Under the pieces are notes generated by a model. That model saw only the letters and a list, made by a program, of their open reading frames with translations. It did not search any database and was not told where the DNA came from. Positions 18,507 through 26,541 of a DNA stretch of 64,000 nucleotides are shown here, piece by piece. A program made the position numbers and the translations under genes. This DNA is from an uncultured Mucilaginibacter sp. (lineage in GTDB: Bacteria; Bacteroidota; Bacteroidia; Sphingobacteriales; Sphingobacteriaceae). How positions within the stretch are numbered: the first letter of the stretch is position 1; the number at the start of each line of letters is the position of its first letter. The stretch lies in assembly GCF_903893715.1 (NCBI RefSeq), contig NZ_CAITNG010000112.1:62001-126000 (forward strand). Direction: 5' to 3'.

Positions 18507-19304
18507 GTGAAAAAGTGCGTCCCCTTGTTGCTGCTGTTTTGCGTTCCCTATTTGTTAAAGGCCCAAACCGATACGGTTACACCTAAAATAAACGCCCTGC
18601 CCTATCTTCGTGTTGATGCCGGAGCGCAGTTTAAAGGCGAGCCTTTCGAGAAATACCTTTCGGACCATATACGCCTTCAAACCAACCTAAAAACTGGCCT
18701 TTATGGCAATGCCGTATTGGCTATGCGGGTTGAAAGCGATGGCCGCATATCGGAAGCACGCTTATTAAAAACCTTGTACCCAGCGGTTGATAACGAAATA
18801 ATCCGCACGGTTATGGCATCGCCTAAATGGCAGCCCGCCATGCTAAACGGTAACCCGGCCACTATTTATGTCGTTTTCAATATCGCCATCTCTATAAAAG
18901 GCTCGGCCGAAGCGCCATCGCCACAAAAACAATTGAATGTAACGCCTGTTATTACCAAGAATGCTGTTCCCGCTAAACCTGTCAAGGCCGACGTTTATAC
19001 AAAGCCTGAGTTCCCGGGTGGCGACGACGCGTTTGGCAGATACCTGGGTAGCAATATCAAATATCCGCCGGCAGCCGAGAAAACCAAAACAGAAGGCATT
19101 GTTTTCCTTAAGTTTATGATCAGCGCCGAAGGTATTGTAGGCGATATACAAGTACTCAGCTCGCCCTCTACCGACCTCAGTCAAGAGGCGATACGGGTAA
19201 TCAAAGCTTCACCTAAATGGCAACCTGCCACCGTAAACGGCAAGCCGGTTTCAGGCTCGTACAGGGTGCCTATCAACTTTAAAATGCAGAACAGACCACA
19301 ATGA
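18507..19304 (+). CDS. Exported protein with two TonB C-terminal-type domains
   Basis: The 265-residue protein starts at GTG (18507) with a signal peptide ending LLKAQ. Two TonB_C-like modules follow: about 45-130 (VDNEIIRTVMASPKWQPAMLNG) and about 170-262 (PEFPGGDDAFGRYLG, then IRVIKASPKWQPATVNG). It has no TM anchor or Pro-rich spanner, unlike classical TonB. Such free TonB_C proteins are common in Bacteroidota, but their role is not established. The next gene encodes a similar single-domain protein. Confidence 0.85.
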   Translation: MKKCVPLLLLFCVPYLLKAQTDTVTPKINALPYLRVDAGAQFKGEPFEKYLSDHIRLQTNLKTGLYGNAVLAMRVESDGRISEARLLKTLYPAVDNEIIRTVMASPKWQPAMLNGNPATIYVVFNIAISIKGSAEAPSPQKQLNVTPVITKNAVPAKPVKADVYTKPEFPGGDDAFGRYLGSNIKYPPAAEKTKTEGIVFLKFMISAEGIVGDIQVLSSPSTDLSQEAIRVIKASPKWQPATVNGKPVSGSYRVPINFKMQNRPQ

Positions 19305-19330
19305 GGTACCTTTTAAAATCCGAAATCCAG

Positions 19331-19747
19331 ATGAAAAAATATATCCCGATAATCGCCCTGCTGCTACTGGCTTCTTTAAGCAAGGCACAAACCATCAATA
19401 TAATTAAAACCGGTCCCGCACCCACTGTAAAGGCGATCGATGTGGAGCCCGAATACCCCGGTGGCACCAAAGCCTTCTATAAATATATATCCGGGCATGT
19501 ATCGTTCCCGGCCGATGTTGACCCTGCCAAACTGCAAGGCATCATGACCATCAGTATGGCTATCGAAAAAGATGGCCGTTTGACCGATTTTCAGATCATC
19601 AAAGGCGTATCAGATGTGATGGACAAAGAGACCATCCGCGTTATTGCATCGGCACCACATTGGAAACCCGGCATGCAGCACGGCGAACCCATCAGGGTGA
19701 GGTATACCTACAACATCAATTACGCGCTGATAGGCAAAAAGAAGTAG
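19331..19747 (+). CDS. Exported single TonB_C-type domain protein
   Basis: The 138-residue protein starts at MKKYIPIIALLLL (19331). An upstream in-frame ATG at 19301 overlaps the previous gene and is less likely. After the signal peptide (SLSKAQ) comes one TonB_C module with EPEYPGGTKAFYKYISG and IRVIASAPHWKPGMQHGEP, parallel to the second module of its neighbour. The two genes are 26 bp apart and probably derive from duplication. Confidence 0.83.
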   Translation: MKKYIPIIALLLLASLSKAQTINIIKTGPAPTVKAIDVEPEYPGGTKAFYKYISGHVSFPADVDPAKLQGIMTISMAIEKDGRLTDFQIIKGVSDVMDKETIRVIASAPHWKPGMQHGEPIRVRYTYNINYALIGKKK

Positions 19748-19763
19748 GCTTTTATGGCACAAA

Positions 19764-19804
19764 AAAAATAGCGATGGGTTTGAAACCCATCGCTATTTTT
19801 TTTT
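19764..19804. terminator. Bidirectional terminator between TonB_C gene and rpmA
   Basis: The stem AATAGCGATGGGTT/AACCCATCGCTATT has a 3-4 nt loop, an A8 run on one side and a T9 run on the other, so it serves both convergent transcripts. Confidence 0.95.
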
Positions 19805-19817
19805 GAATGATTGCTAA

Positions 19818-20267
19818 TTAAGCTTCAGGCTCAGCAGCCGGAGCGGCGTCTTCTTTAGCTGGCGCGGCTTTCTTTGCTTTTGGTGCTTTAGCTACAGGTG
19901 CTGCTTCTTCGGCAACAACTTCCGCAACGGGAGCTGCTTCTGCAACAGGGGCAGCTTTAACTTCTTTTTTTGCAACGGGTTTAGGTGCTTCAACAACCGC
20001 AACAGGTTCTGCTTCGAAAGGAAGAACAGATACATACGACCTGTTATCGGCTTTCTTTTTGAAAACTACTGTACCATCGATCAACGCAAACAGCGTATGA
20101 TCTTTACCTATACCTACGTTTTTATCAGGATTGTGCGGGGTACCACGCTGACGAACGATAATGTTGCCTGCGATTGCCGGCTGACCGCCGAAAATTTTGA
20201 TACCTAAACGCTTGCTATGTGATTCGCGACCGTTTCTGGAACTACCGGCGCCTTTTTTGTGTGCCAT
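19818..20267 (-). CDS. rpmA: 50S ribosomal protein L27 with long C-terminal tail
   Basis: L27 binds near the peptidyl-transferase centre. The first 85 or so residues match the family ([20 protein letters not shown], then [17 protein letters not shown], and [19 protein letters not shown]). Beyond the usual end, about 60 residues rich in Ala, Pro, Lys, Glu and Val continue (repeats of APVAE and APKAKKA). The tail is low-complexity and acidic-basic mixed. It is in frame with no sign of a shift. It lies 48 bp after rplU in the usual L21-L27 order. Confidence 0.97.
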   Translation of the reverse strand: MAHKKGAGSSRNGRESHSKRLGIKIFGGQPAIAGNIIVRQRGTPHNPDKNVGIGKDHTLFALIDGTVVFKKKADNRSYVSVLPFEAEPVAVVEAPKPVAKKEVKAAPVAEAAPVAEVVAEEAAPVAKAPKAKKAAPAKEDAAPAAEPEA

Positions 20268-20315
20268 TTTCTATATTTTTTTATGAACCGTTACCGGCTC
20301 TGATTTTAAATTAAA

Positions 20316-20624
20316 TTATAACGAAATCCCGGTAATTGCAATTTTGGTAAATTGCTGACGGTGACCGTTTTTCTTTTTGTAACCTTTTCTGCGTTTCTTT
20401 TTAAACACGATTACTTTATCACCCTTTAAATGAGACAGTATGGTAGCTGTTACCTTAGCGCTTTTCAAATCAGAACCTAATTTTACTCCACCTTCGTTTT
20501 CTGCTAACAATACCTTGTCAAATTCAATACTAGCGCCCTCATCACCCTGTAACCTGTGTACAAAGATCTGCTGGTCTTTAGCAACTTTAAATTGCTGTCC
20601 GGCTATACTTACTATTGCGTACAT
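20316..20624 (-). CDS. rplU: 50S ribosomal protein L21
   Basis: The 102-residue protein begins MYAIVSIAGQQFKVAKDQ and has the C-terminal RRKGYKKKNGHRQQFTKI block that contacts 23S rRNA. It is the first gene of the rplU-rpmA operon, with a good promoter 35 bp upstream. Confidence 0.98.
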   Translation of the reverse strand: MYAIVSIAGQQFKVAKDQQIFVHRLQGDEGASIEFDKVLLAENEGGVKLGSDLKSAKVTATILSHLKGDKVIVFKKKRRKGYKKKNGHRQQFTKIAITGISL

Positions 20625-20657
20625 TGTTATTTATTTTTGTTTATTTAAAATGAGGTG

Positions 20658-20688
20658 CAAATATAGGGTTTTAGTTTTCAAATAGCAA
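20658..20688 (-). promoter_or_regulatory. Bacteroidota-type promoter of rplU-rpmA
   Basis: Read on the minus strand, TTG (20688-20686), a 20-nt spacer and TATATTTG (20665-20658) form a full match to the TTTG/TAnnTTTG pattern. It lies 34 bp before the rplU ATG. Confidence 0.8.
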
Positions 20689-20758
20689 GCGGGGCGGATA
20701 ATTTTATAAATAAGGCGGGGGCAACACCAAATACTTATATCATCACAAAGGAATAGGC

Positions 20759-20783
20759 TTAGTGTCTTCGTGCCTTTGTGGCT
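20759..20783. repeat. Dispersed TCTTCGTG/CTTTG repeat, copy 1
   Basis: The sequence TTAGTGTCTTCGTGCCTTTG continues into TGGCTT. It is one of four copies in the window of a short degenerate repeat (others at 25419-25447, 53301-53328 and 61810-61836, the last two inverted). Confidence 0.7.
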
Positions 20784-20801
20784 TAAAAGAATTTGGGCGT
20801 T

Positions 20802-20817
20802 TCCGTTAGCTAACGGA
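20802..20817. repeat. 16-bp perfect palindrome, copy 1
   Basis: TCCGTTAGCTAACGGA is self-complementary over all 16 bp and recurs exactly at 21968-21983, both in non-coding DNA. The stretch 20689-20918 holds nothing else recognisable. Confidence 0.8.
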
Positions 20818-20918
20818 CCGGGCTATCCACTGCAAGTCCTCATTCACCCCGATAGAAGGGCTCATTCCGGGCTTTCCGCTACTATCCCTAACGCAATTCC
20901 TTTGCTCGATTCTTGCCT

Positions 20919-21419
20919 CTATCTTTTCTCCGCTTCCTCCAACTTCCCCTGTATCTCTTTCACCAACCGTTCCGCGGCATCTTTTAGTTCGGGCTTGTCA
21001 TCATAAGCGTCGTTAAAAAACACTTTCTTGCTTTTGCGTTTGTAGTTAAACTCGATGTAATAACGCGGCGCTTTGGCCATGCGGGCTTCCAGGGTATCGG
21101 GTTCTATGCGGGTCGGAAAATTCCAGAAACCCAGGTCGGCGGCTTTGCGGTGCAGGTACAGCAGGTCATCGTTATTGAGCTTGAGGTGGATATGTACCAA
21201 CGAATCGCGCGAGGTGAGGTACTGGTAATCCCCTGTTTTGGAGTTATAACGATTCAATAAACTATCTCCTGTACCATAATTAAACACAATGGAATCGAAC
21301 TCGGCAAACTTATAGGGTGCATTCTTCACCATCATACCGTAATAGTAAAAACAGTAAATAAGGAAGGGCACGATGATGCTTAATATGAGGAATATCTTTT
21401 TAGAGCGTAGCGACGACAT
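20919..21419 (-). CDS. Signal-anchored protein of unknown function
   Basis: The 166-residue protein starts at ATG 21419; a TTG 24 bp upstream overlaps a TAACTTTG box (21448-21441) that looks like its -7 element. One TM segment (about 8-28, FLILSIIVPFLIYCFYYYG) leads to an extracytoplasmic region with DLGFWNFPTRIEPDTLEA. No family was recognised. The C-terminus is a charged helix (LKDAAERLVKEIQGKLEEAE). The next gene upstream is a broken lipoprotein gene. Confidence 0.72.
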   Translation of the reverse strand: MSSLRSKKIFLILSIIVPFLIYCFYYYGMMVKNAPYKFAEFDSIVFNYGTGDSLLNRYNSKTGDYQYLTSRDSLVHIHLKLNNDDLLYLHRKAADLGFWNFPTRIEPDTLEARMAKAPRYYIEFNYKRKSKKVFFNDAYDDKPELKDAAERLVKEIQGKLEEAEKR

Positions 21420-21477
21420 AGAAAATTGTTTATTGGCCTGCAAAGTTAACAGCTTTCGGCGGTATTAAAAGGCATTG

Positions 21478-21876
21478 TTAAAACGGACTATCCAATCCGT
21501 AATTACGGTAAACCGAATCGATATTGTGTTTGTCTTTCCCTGTTCCTATCATCACCAAAGTATCCTTGCTCAGCATTTTGAGGCGGGCGTGGTAAATATC
21601 ATCATCAAAAGTGATCACCATCGAATCGCGCTTTAACGTAAAGGGGTAATCGGTATTGGCTATGCCTTAAAATATACGGTTACTGTCTATAGCAAACAAC
21701 AAGGTGGTATCGCCCAAGCGGCTCCATTGCCCCTTCGTTACTTTCTCCAGGTCCTTTATCGAGTCGGGATAAATACCCATCGCGGCCAACTTTGCACCAT
21801 CGCCATTATAAGACGAATGGCAACCGAACATGGTTATACTTGCGATAAGGATTAGGGTTAACTTAAAAAAACGCAT
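21478..21876 (-). pseudogene. Small lipoprotein gene interrupted by an in-frame TAA
   Basis: Translation from ATG 21876 gives a lipoprotein signal (lipobox MFGC) and continues to a TAA at 21669-21667 (codon 70). The same frame then stays open for 62 more sensible codons (GIANTDYPFTLKRDSMVITF and onward to SVYRNYGLDSPF) before a second stop at 21478. The join RIF-stop-GIANTDYPF reads like continuous protein, so a point change (e.g. CAA or AAA to TAA) is likely. No family was recognised. Confidence 0.65.
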
Positions 21877-21926
21877 TGTTTATATTGTGTTATTGGTTAT
21901 TGACTTTTTAAGGTTTGACCCGCGAT

Positions 21927-22256
21927 ATGGGTATTTATGGGTACATTAAAAAAATTACGTCATGCCGTCCGTTAGCTAACGGATCTTCACCCCATCAGAC
22001 AAGCAACCCGGTAACAGGTACTAATGAACTAATGAACAATTGAACCAATGAACCAACAATATGGGTAAATATGGGTGTTTTCAATTTTATTTTTTTATCA
22101 CGAAACCGGACATTTTTTGCCATTTGTGTAAAATTCTCACCCAATTTCGCCAACACACATGGGTATTTATGGGTGTTTTTAGAAAAAAACAAGTGTCTCT
22201 TTATCAAATTCACAAAGTCGTACCCATATCTTATGTCAATGTGGTTATGGGTATTT
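21927..22256. repeat. Intergenic ATGGGTATTTATGGGT repeats and palindrome copy 2
   Basis: The gene-free stretch 21877-22360 contains ATGGGTATTTATGGGT-type direct repeats at 21927-21944, 22061-22080 and 22159-22180, with a partial copy at 22246-22256. Two of them are followed by GTTTT. It also holds the 16-bp palindrome TCCGTTAGCTAACGGA (21968-21983) and a run of TGAACCAATGAACCAA-like sequence (22022-22056). No convincing gene is present. Confidence 0.75.
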
Positions 22257-22360
22257 TAAAGGCCATATCCGCCGCATTTACCATCGCATCTGTACCTCGC
22301 GTACCACTACAAATATACGGATTTTGAAGCTTAAAACTGCATTCTTACCTAATATCCCCT

Positions 22361-23734
22361 TCAGGGCGTTAGGGGGTCCTCCCACTTACTCACTACCGCC
22401 GTAGCCATGGCATTACCCAGCACATTGGTTGCCGAGCGGCCCATATCCAGCAGCGGGTCGATGCCGATGAGGAGCGCCAGGCCCGCTTCGGGGATGTTAA
22501 AGGTGGCGATGGTCCCGGCTATCACCACTAAGGATGCACGCGGCACGCCCGCCACGCCCTTGCTGGTGAGCATCAGGATGAGCAGCATGGTGAGTTGCTG
22601 CCCCAAAGGCAGGTGGATATTATAGGCTTGCGCGATAAAGAGCGAAGCAAAGGTCATATACATCATGGAGCCGTCGAGGTTAAAGGAATAGCCCAGCGGC
22701 AATACAAAACTTACAATCTTGTCTTTACAGCCAAAACGTTCTAATTCGATCAGCACACGGGGGTACGCAGCTTCGCTGGTGGAAGTACTGAAGGCGATAA
22801 GGATGGCATCTTTAATACTGTTCACCAAAGTAAAGGCACGGCCCTTTAAAACCAAATAGCCCACAAAAATGATAACGAGCCAAAGGATGAGCAGTCCCGA
22901 ATAAAACTCGCTGATAAACACCGCGTAGGTAGATATGATGCCCAAACCCTGTTTGGCCACAATGGCGGTAATAGCGCCGAAAACCGCCAAAGGTGCCAGT
23001 TTCATCACATAGCCGGTTATCTTCATGATCACATGGGCAATGGCATCCATGGCTTTGATGATGATTTTACCCTGCTCGCCTACCGATGCCGTGGCGATGC
23101 CAAAAAATATGGCGAACACCACAATTTGTAGTATCTCGTTATTGGCCATGGCCTCGATAAAGCTGCGCGGCACCACGTGGCCCACAAAATCGCGCAGGGA
23201 TAGCGCCGATTTCTTGATATCTGTACCCAAATGACTATCGGGCAAAGGGATGTTCATGTGGCTGCCCGGCTGGTACAGGTTTACCAGCAACATTCCCAAC
23301 AATAACGAAACCAAAGTGGCCGAAATGAACCAAAGCATGGTTTTGCCGCCGATACGCCCTACGGCGCTCACATCGCCCACCTTAGCCACACCCACCACCA
23401 GTGTGGTAAACACCAAGGGTGCTACGATCATTTTAATGAGCCGTAAAAATATATCGCTGATGATGGTAAAGCCCTCCAACTTGTCTTCGCGCTTAGTATC
23501 AGCCTCCTTGTGTATTTTGGCCTGCGCCGACCGCTGGACCTTTAAGGCTTTGTACTCCACCGAATTGGTGTCTTTTATCAATACGATGCGGTTATCCAAA
23601 GTACGGGTAACCGCCTCCGCATTGCCCAAACTGTCATTATACGGTTTTAGTATGCTGACATTGTACAGGTAACCAACCAATACCCCGGCAACCAGGGCAA
23701 TGAAGATAAACAAGGTGAGTTTGCTTTTGGCCAT
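22361..23734 (-). CDS. Dicarboxylate/amino acid:cation symporter (SDF family), DctA-like
   Basis: The 457-residue secondary transporter of the DAACS/SDF family takes up C4-dicarboxylates or acidic amino acids with Na+ or H+. It shows the serine-rich hairpin STSTSEAAYPRVL, the FNLDGSMMYM motif of TM7, the second hairpin with TSKGVAGVPRASLVV, and DMGRSATNVLGNAMATAVV in TM8. The final N (VLGN) is as in DctA rather than the VTGD of glutamate carriers, so dicarboxylate is the better guess. A 60-residue hydrophilic loop between TM1 and TM2 is unusual in size. It is monocistronic. Confidence 0.9.
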   Translation of the reverse strand: MAKSKLTLFIFIALVAGVLVGYLYNVSILKPYNDSLGNAEAVTRTLDNRIVLIKDTNSVEYKALKVQRSAQAKIHKEADTKREDKLEGFTIISDIFLRLIKMIVAPLVFTTLVVGVAKVGDVSAVGRIGGKTMLWFISATLVSLLLGMLLVNLYQPGSHMNIPLPDSHLGTDIKKSALSLRDFVGHVVPRSFIEAMANNEILQIVVFAIFFGIATASVGEQGKIIIKAMDAIAHVIMKITGYVMKLAPLAVFGAITAIVAKQGLGIISTYAVFISEFYSGLLILWLVIIFVGYLVLKGRAFTLVNSIKDAILIAFSTSTSEAAYPRVLIELERFGCKDKIVSFVLPLGYSFNLDGSMMYMTFASLFIAQAYNIHLPLGQQLTMLLILMLTSKGVAGVPRASLVVIAGTIATFNIPEAGLALLIGIDPLLDMGRSATNVLGNAMATAVVSKWEDPLTP

Positions 23735-23828
23735 GTGTTTTAAAAAGCATTAAAATATAACAAAAATTCAATTAGAATAGATTTTAGCGGCGTATGCTGT
23801 TATGACATATCTTCACGTATAAAAAAGC

Positions 23829-24773
23829 TTATTTTATACTGATCGATCCAACTGTTTTTACATACTTGTCCTTAAGGGCTTCAACGTCATTATATGCACT
23901 TCCAAGAAAAAAAATGCTTGACTTTTCGCCAATCAAAGCAACCATATAACTTATTCCATTTTTGTTATTGTATGACACGTTTGAAGTCATAGTTACCGCC
24001 GGATAATTATTAATGGTTGTTTTTACAAAGTCCTTTTTGTCGAATTTAACCCCCTTTTTTTCATAATTCCAACTGATACTTTCCAAAAGTGCAATGGTGC
24101 TTTCCTGTGATACTTTAGGAAGTGTACCGATCTGAAATGAATCAGAACCAATTTCCTGGCTGTCTTTTAATCCATCTTTGGAATAGAAATAAATATTAGA
24201 TATGGCAGTGGAAAATTTAAAGTTCGTTATTGAATGATCGAAATCAAAATTGGCTAACTCTAACGGATCTTTTTGTAAAAATTTATCAAAATAAACCGAC
24301 CCAACGATTTTCCTTAATTCTCCTTTTGTTATTTCGTCGGCTATTTTACAAACGCCTGTGATAAAAACAACAAAAGTTTCATCCCCAAAAACTAACACTA
24401 CCTGCATTTTATCGAACTGTTCTGAAGGCGCTTCACAGTAAACCCCATCAAATTGGCCTATTTTTACGTCCTTTAACACGTATAATTTTGCACCCGAGGC
24501 AATAAGTTTTTCTTTAAATTTCCGCTTTGATTGAGTAAAGTTATTATTGTCTGCCTCGGTAACTTGCAAGTACTGATCATTATCTTTCTGAAATCTTGTT
24601 AACTCTTTGATGTATTGATAACCAGGTGGTTGCTTTAAATAAATTTTAGTGCCTAATATTCTTTTCAAATCATTGGCCCTAACGTTTTGTATTTTATCAG
24701 GGAAAATTTTTTCATTTTGGGCAAAGCAATTAAACACTACAAAAACTAAGATCAGGCTAAAAAGGTTTTTCAT
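23829..24773 (-). CDS. Exported protein of unknown function
   Basis: The 314-residue protein starts at MKNLFSLILVFVVFNCFAQ (24773). A longer frame to 24866 has an unlikely hydrophilic start. After the signal peptide come mixed alpha/beta stretches; no motif or family was recognised. Repeated GSxYF and KFDKKDFVKTTINNY-type patterns suggest two related halves, but weakly. The gene is AT-rich relative to its neighbours and stands next to a toxin-antitoxin pair, so it may be accessory DNA. Confidence 0.75.
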   Translation of the reverse strand: MKNLFSLILVFVVFNCFAQNEKIFPDKIQNVRANDLKRILGTKIYLKQPPGYQYIKELTRFQKDNDQYLQVTEADNNNFTQSKRKFKEKLIASGAKLYVLKDVKIGQFDGVYCEAPSEQFDKMQVVLVFGDETFVVFITGVCKIADEITKGELRKIVGSVYFDKFLQKDPLELANFDFDHSITNFKFSTAISNIYFYSKDGLKDSQEIGSDSFQIGTLPKVSQESTIALLESISWNYEKKGVKFDKKDFVKTTINNYPAVTMTSNVSYNNKNGISYMVALIGEKSSIFFLGSAYNDVEALKDKYVKTVGSISIK

Positions 24774-24872
24774 TTCTTTACTTTGTATTTTTTCTAAAAT
24801 AAACAAAATTCCAACTTGCCATTCATATCTGATGATTTTTTCTCGATATCTCATGCATACCAGCAATACAGC

Positions 24873-25205
24873 TTAAATCTTAATTTTTCTTATCGATTTA
24901 ATAAACCTGATACTCCTGCTACCATGAATCACATTTAACACTTCGATCCTTTGCTTTGCCACGCGATAGATAACGAGATAATTGCCATGAATGAGGTTTC
25001 GATACATTGCTGATTGCGTTTTTAAAAACCTGCATTCGGGGTACAAAAGGTAATCTTCCGAGAGAGATTCAATTCTTTCGTTCAATTCATCAATAAAAAC
25101 AGTCGCAGCGTTTAATGCGAAAGTTTCTACTCCATAATCAAAAACATCTTCAAGACTTTGTGTAGCAATATCACTAATAACTACTTCGAGTATTTTTCTT
25201 TCCAC
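24873..25205 (-). CDS. ParE/RelE-superfamily toxin
   Basis: The 110-residue toxin of a type II system would act on gyrase (ParE-like) or mRNA (RelE-like). The family signature is the C-terminal strand block YRNLIHGNYLVIYRVAKQRI followed by EVLNVIHGSRS, with an N-terminal pair of helices. The start is GTG at 25205. It overlaps the end of the antitoxin gene by 25 nt, typical of coupled toxin-antitoxin operons. Confidence 0.88.
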   Translation of the reverse strand: MERKILEVVISDIATQSLEDVFDYGVETFALNAATVFIDELNERIESLSEDYLLYPECRFLKTQSAMYRNLIHGNYLVIYRVAKQRIEVLNVIHGSRSIRFIKSIRKIKI

Positions 25206-25345
25206 TTAGCGATTTTTTCTTTGAGACTTTGCATTGAGTGAAACGGACCATTCTCCGCTTCTTTGATCATCTGCTCCATCTCCTGCTGGCTAAGCGGTTC
25301 CCCGGGGAGGGCATAATTTATTTTGGATGATTTTACCTTTGCCAT
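25181..25345 (-). CDS. Small antitoxin of the ParE-type pair
   Basis: This 54-codon ORF (ATG at 25345, TAG at 25183-25181) starts MAKVKSSKINYALPGEPLSQ and ends in a charged helix (LKEKIAKWKEKYSK). It lies directly upstream of the toxin with a 25-nt overlap in a different frame. The LSQQEMEQMIKEAENGPFHS part is typical of short antitoxins in front of ParE toxins in Bacteroidota. No clear DNA-binding fold can be named. Confidence 0.85.
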   Translation of the reverse strand: MAKVKSSKINYALPGEPLSQQEMEQMIKEAENGPFHSMQSLKEKIAKWKEKYSK

Positions 25346-25418
25346 AAACCAAAAATACAAATTTAAAGTTTACGTTTTTAATGGCTATTGAATTTTTACG
25401 AATCTATTAGTATCTAAA

Positions 25419-25447
25419 TCGCTTTGCGTCTTCGCGTCTTTGCGTGA
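25419..25447. repeat. Dispersed TCTTCGCG/CTTTG repeat, copy 2
   Basis: The sequence CGCTTTGCGTCTTCGCGTCT continues into TTGCGTGAA. It is a copy of the short repeat also found near 20759, 53301 and 61810. It lies in the 132-bp gap before the next gene. Confidence 0.7.
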
Positions 25448-25477
25448 AATAATAAATACGTAATTTGCCAAATTATT

Positions 25478-26005
25478 ATGGGCATCAAACAATACGGCTT
25501 ACAGGAAGTAAAAAAAGAACTGCAACAGTTAAACGGAAAGCAGGTGGCCGAGTTGTGCCTGCGCATGGCGCGTTATAAAAAAGAAAACAAAGAACTCCTC
25601 GCCTACCTGCTGTTTGATGCCGATGATGAACTGGCTTTTGCCGAAAGCTTTAAACAGGATATTGGCCTTGCCGTTAGTCAGGTGCCATCGCAAAGTTATG
25701 TGGCTGCCAAAGCCTTGCGCAAAACGTTAAAGTTGGTGAATAAATACATCAAGTTTACGGGCTCAAAACAGGTAGAAGTTGAACTGTTGCTTCGCTTTTG
25801 TCGCAATTACGTGGAATATGTTGACAGGCGCACCTCGCACAAACCCCTGCGCCTTATCCTCATTAAACAACTCGAAAAAGTAAAAAAGGCCATTGCCAAG
25901 TTGCACGAAGACCTGCAGTTTGATTATACACAGGAATTTGATGCGCTGCTTGACGATGCCGTTACCCGCCTGCCCTGGCTGCACAAACACGACCTGCTAT
26001 TGTAA
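25478..26005 (+). CDS. All-helical protein of unknown function
   Basis: The 175-residue cytosolic protein has no signal peptide. It is predicted to be almost all helix, with many Lys/Leu heptad-like stretches (VKKELQQLNGKQVAELCLRM, AAKALRKTLKLVNKYIKF). The ending DAVTRLPWLHKHDLLL is distinctive. It lies 41 bp upstream of an ECF sigma gene and could be co-transcribed. No family was recognised. Confidence 0.75.
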   Translation: MGIKQYGLQEVKKELQQLNGKQVAELCLRMARYKKENKELLAYLLFDADDELAFAESFKQDIGLAVSQVPSQSYVAAKALRKTLKLVNKYIKFTGSKQVEVELLLRFCRNYVEYVDRRTSHKPLRLILIKQLEKVKKAIAKLHEDLQFDYTQEFDALLDDAVTRLPWLHKHDLLL

Positions 26006-26046
26006 CATTTGTTAAATTAGCGCATCTAAAAAACAAAAACTACTAA

Positions 26047-26541
26047 GTGGCCAAAGAGGAACTCTTTAAAAAGGTATTCGAAGCTAATTCAAAAAAGATA
26101 TTCCATTTGTGTTATGGTTATACCGGCGATGATGACGCCGCTAACGACCTGATGCAGGAAACTTTTATGAAGGTTTGGCAAAACCTCGATAAATTTCGCA
26201 ACCAGGCCATGATATCTACCTGGATATATCGTATCGCCGTTAATACCTGTCTCACTTACCTCCGCTCCGAAAAGCGGCAGGCAAAAGACGAGATAACGCC
26301 CTTACTGGCCGAAACAAAACAAGAAGAATTTAGTGAAAAAAATGAGCAGGTCGCCCTGCTGTACAAGTGTATATCGAAATTGGAAGAGTCGGAAAGAATA
26401 ATCATTACCATGGTATTGGATGAGCTGCCATACCCTGAAATAGCGGATATTTCGGGCATATCCGAAGGAAATTTGCGGGTAAAAATCCACCGTATAAAAC
26501 AGAAATTAACAGAATTATATAACCACTATGAAAGACTTTGA
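26047..26541 (+). CDS. ECF-family RNA polymerase sigma factor
   Basis: The 164-residue sigma factor starts at GTG (26047). It contains region 2 (YTGDDDAANDLMQETFMKVW, then WIYRIAVNTCLTYLRSEKR) and region 4 (DELPYPEIADISGISEGNLRVKIHRIKQKL). Its stop overlaps the start of the next gene by 14 nt, so the two are translated together. Confidence 0.94.
   Translation: MAKEELFKKVFEANSKKIFHLCYGYTGDDDAANDLMQETFMKVWQNLDKFRNQAMISTWIYRIAVNTCLTYLRSEKRQAKDEITPLLAETKQEEFSEKNEQVALLYKCISKLEESERIIITMVLDELPYPEIADISGISEGNLRVKIHRIKQKLTELYNHYERL

Noticed and set aside
22061-22327. Open reading frames in the ATGGGTATTTATGGGT repeat region
   Set aside because: Their starts lie within the repeats, the sequence is composed of repeat translation, and no family or signal is visible.
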